Shown here in pieces: positions 63,330 to 64,000 of a stretch of 64,000 nucleotides of DNA (its first letter is position 1; every line of letters starts with the position of its first letter). The notes beneath the pieces were generated by a model. That model had not been told where the DNA came from, searched no databases, and saw only the letters and a program-made list of their open reading frames with translations. The stretch is from Flavimobilis sp052324925. GTDB taxonomy: Bacteria > Actinomycetota > Actinomycetes > Actinomycetales > Cellulomonadaceae. The translations under genes were made by a program, and so were the position numbers. The stretch is from NCBI GenBank assembly GCA_052324925.1, contig JBQPRE010000002.1; one strand, 5' to 3'.

Positions 63330-63499
63330 CCTGGTCTGTAGCGCCGACGACGCCGCGAGCAGCGGTGGCCGCATGGCCGCCCTTGCCGCTGTGAGACCCG
63401 CTTCGGGTGCGTGTCTCCAGCCGTTCCATGGCCGGAGCATCGGCGCGCCAAGGGAGGACCCCAGGGCTCGGCGAGCCCTCGGCATGGGACGCTTGTCGC

Positions 63500-64000
63500 A
63501 TGCGTTCGATCGTTGGTGCCGCTGCTGTCTTGGTATGTCTCGTGCTCGCCGGATGCGATACGGAAGCCGTGGACAGCGCGTCTTCGGCACCGGTGACGAC
63601 TGCTCCGGCGCCGTCAGCAAGCTCGCCGTCCCCGACTGCCAGCTCGCCTACAACAACTTCGAGCCCCACCGAGGCGTCGTACACGAATGCGGAAGAGGGC
63701 TTTCTGACCAGTGTCCGGAGCTCCAGCGAGTCGCTGAACCAGCGACTCGACTCGCAGCTGCTCGCGTCAGCCGCGCAAGTCTGTAGCAGCCTCGACACCG
63801 GCGCAACATACGACGAGGCAGTCGCACCGTTGCTCGACGACGGGATCTCCGATGAGGCAGCTATGGTGCTCGCGTCAAACGCCGTGTTCGAGTTCTGCGA
63901 CAAGCACGACTCGATCATCGACGTAGCGCTCGGTGGCATCGCGGACCGCCAGGAGAAGCCGACGGGCGAGCCGAAGGATCAGTTCCTCGCCGCTGCGCGA
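63500..64000 (+). CDS. Lipoprotein with DUF732-like domain, partial (runs off right edge)
   Basis: Open for 167 codons to the window end. MRSIVGAAAVLVCLVLAGC is a signal peptide with lipobox LAGC, followed by a Ser/Thr/Pro linker. The soluble domain EEGFLTSVRSSSESLNQRLD, then LLASAAQVCSSLDTGATYDE and SNAVFEFCDKHD, follows the DUF732 pattern (FL..v...., CxxLdxGxsydd..., C-terminal Cys) of actinobacterial secreted proteins. Start is ATG at 63500. The 3' end lies outside the window. Confidence 0.75.
   Translation, partial: MRSIVGAAAVLVCLVLAGCDTEAVDSASSAPVTTAPAPSASSPSPTASSPTTTSSPTEASYTNAEEGFLTSVRSSSESLNQRLDSQLLASAAQVCSSLDTGATYDEAVAPLLDDGISDEAAMVLASNAVFEFCDKHDSIIDVALGGIADRQEKPTGEPKDQFLAAAR

Larger units (their letters stand above)
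62804..63499. other. Gene-free stretch with IS remnants
   Basis: 696 bases. It contains an IS256-family remnant (minus strand) and a well-preserved solo IS3-family end at 63306-63329. The long minus-strand frame across it is not a gene apart from the remnant. Confidence 0.65.

Noticed and set aside
62821..63939. 372-codon minus-strand frame near the right edge
   Set aside because: It spans an IS remnant and is antisense to the lipoprotein gene; only the IS256-like segment has family support and is listed as a remnant.

Overview
The window is very GC-rich actinobacterial DNA, with dense GTG/ATG starts, ATGA/GTGA start-stop overlaps and hairpin terminators without U-tracts. A mycothiol-type DsbA-family reductase, a group II truncated haemoglobin, an F420-type LLM oxidoreductase, an Eis-like acetyltransferase and the ettA/malQ/pepN/M13-peptidase mix point to Actinobacteria. 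A micrococcalean relative of Cellulomonas or Sanguibacter is my best guess, as an inference from gene content only.

Positions 1 to about 32,680 look like chromosome backbone. In order: the 5' part of a membrane-protein gene (minus strand, running off the left edge), ettA, two coupled dynamin-like GTPases, two small metabolic genes, tesB, a truncated haemoglobin, a stand-alone PTS EIIB, an MscS channel and malQ. A repeat-rich stretch (12,640-14,253) follows, holding a small P-loop kinase-like gene, and then pepN, a DsbA-family reductase with a coupled secreted protein, an M13 peptidase, rpiB-nei, an Eis-like acetyltransferase and an alkyltransferase-like protein. The backbone ends with the LLM oxidoreductase, the cysK-cysE pair, a membrane protein coupled to an LppM-like lipoprotein, a flavin oxidoreductase, tRNA-Gly(TCC) and tRNA-Pro(TGG).

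From the 3' end of tRNA-Pro to the right edge the window is an accessory island with a patchwork of codon use. It opens with a two-gene element (tyrosine-recombinase-like protein coupled to a DDE transposase) next to the tRNA. Then come two small orphan genes, an intact type I restriction-modification operon (hsdM-hsdS-hsdR), whose hsdS carries a four-copy 12-bp repeat in the central spacer, a membrane protein, and an Mrr-like nuclease-domain protein. The rest is IS-rich. It contains two complete IS3-family elements with 3-bp target duplications, remnants of IS3, IS30, IS256 and ISL3 transposases, a DUF4839 membrane protein, a 3'-truncated D12 adenine methylase, two lipoproteins and a broken type III restriction (Res) gene. 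That Res gene is start-stop coupled to an intact YobI-like P-loop ATPase. Further right are an SF1-type helicase with a long uncharacterised N-terminal region and another membrane protein.

The island therefore reads as a defence island (type I R-M, Mrr-like, type III relic with YobI-like ATPase, helicase). Several cargo genes are separated by solo copies of the same approximately 25-bp IS3-family end. No second copy of the tRNA end was seen, so the far island boundary is probably outside the window.
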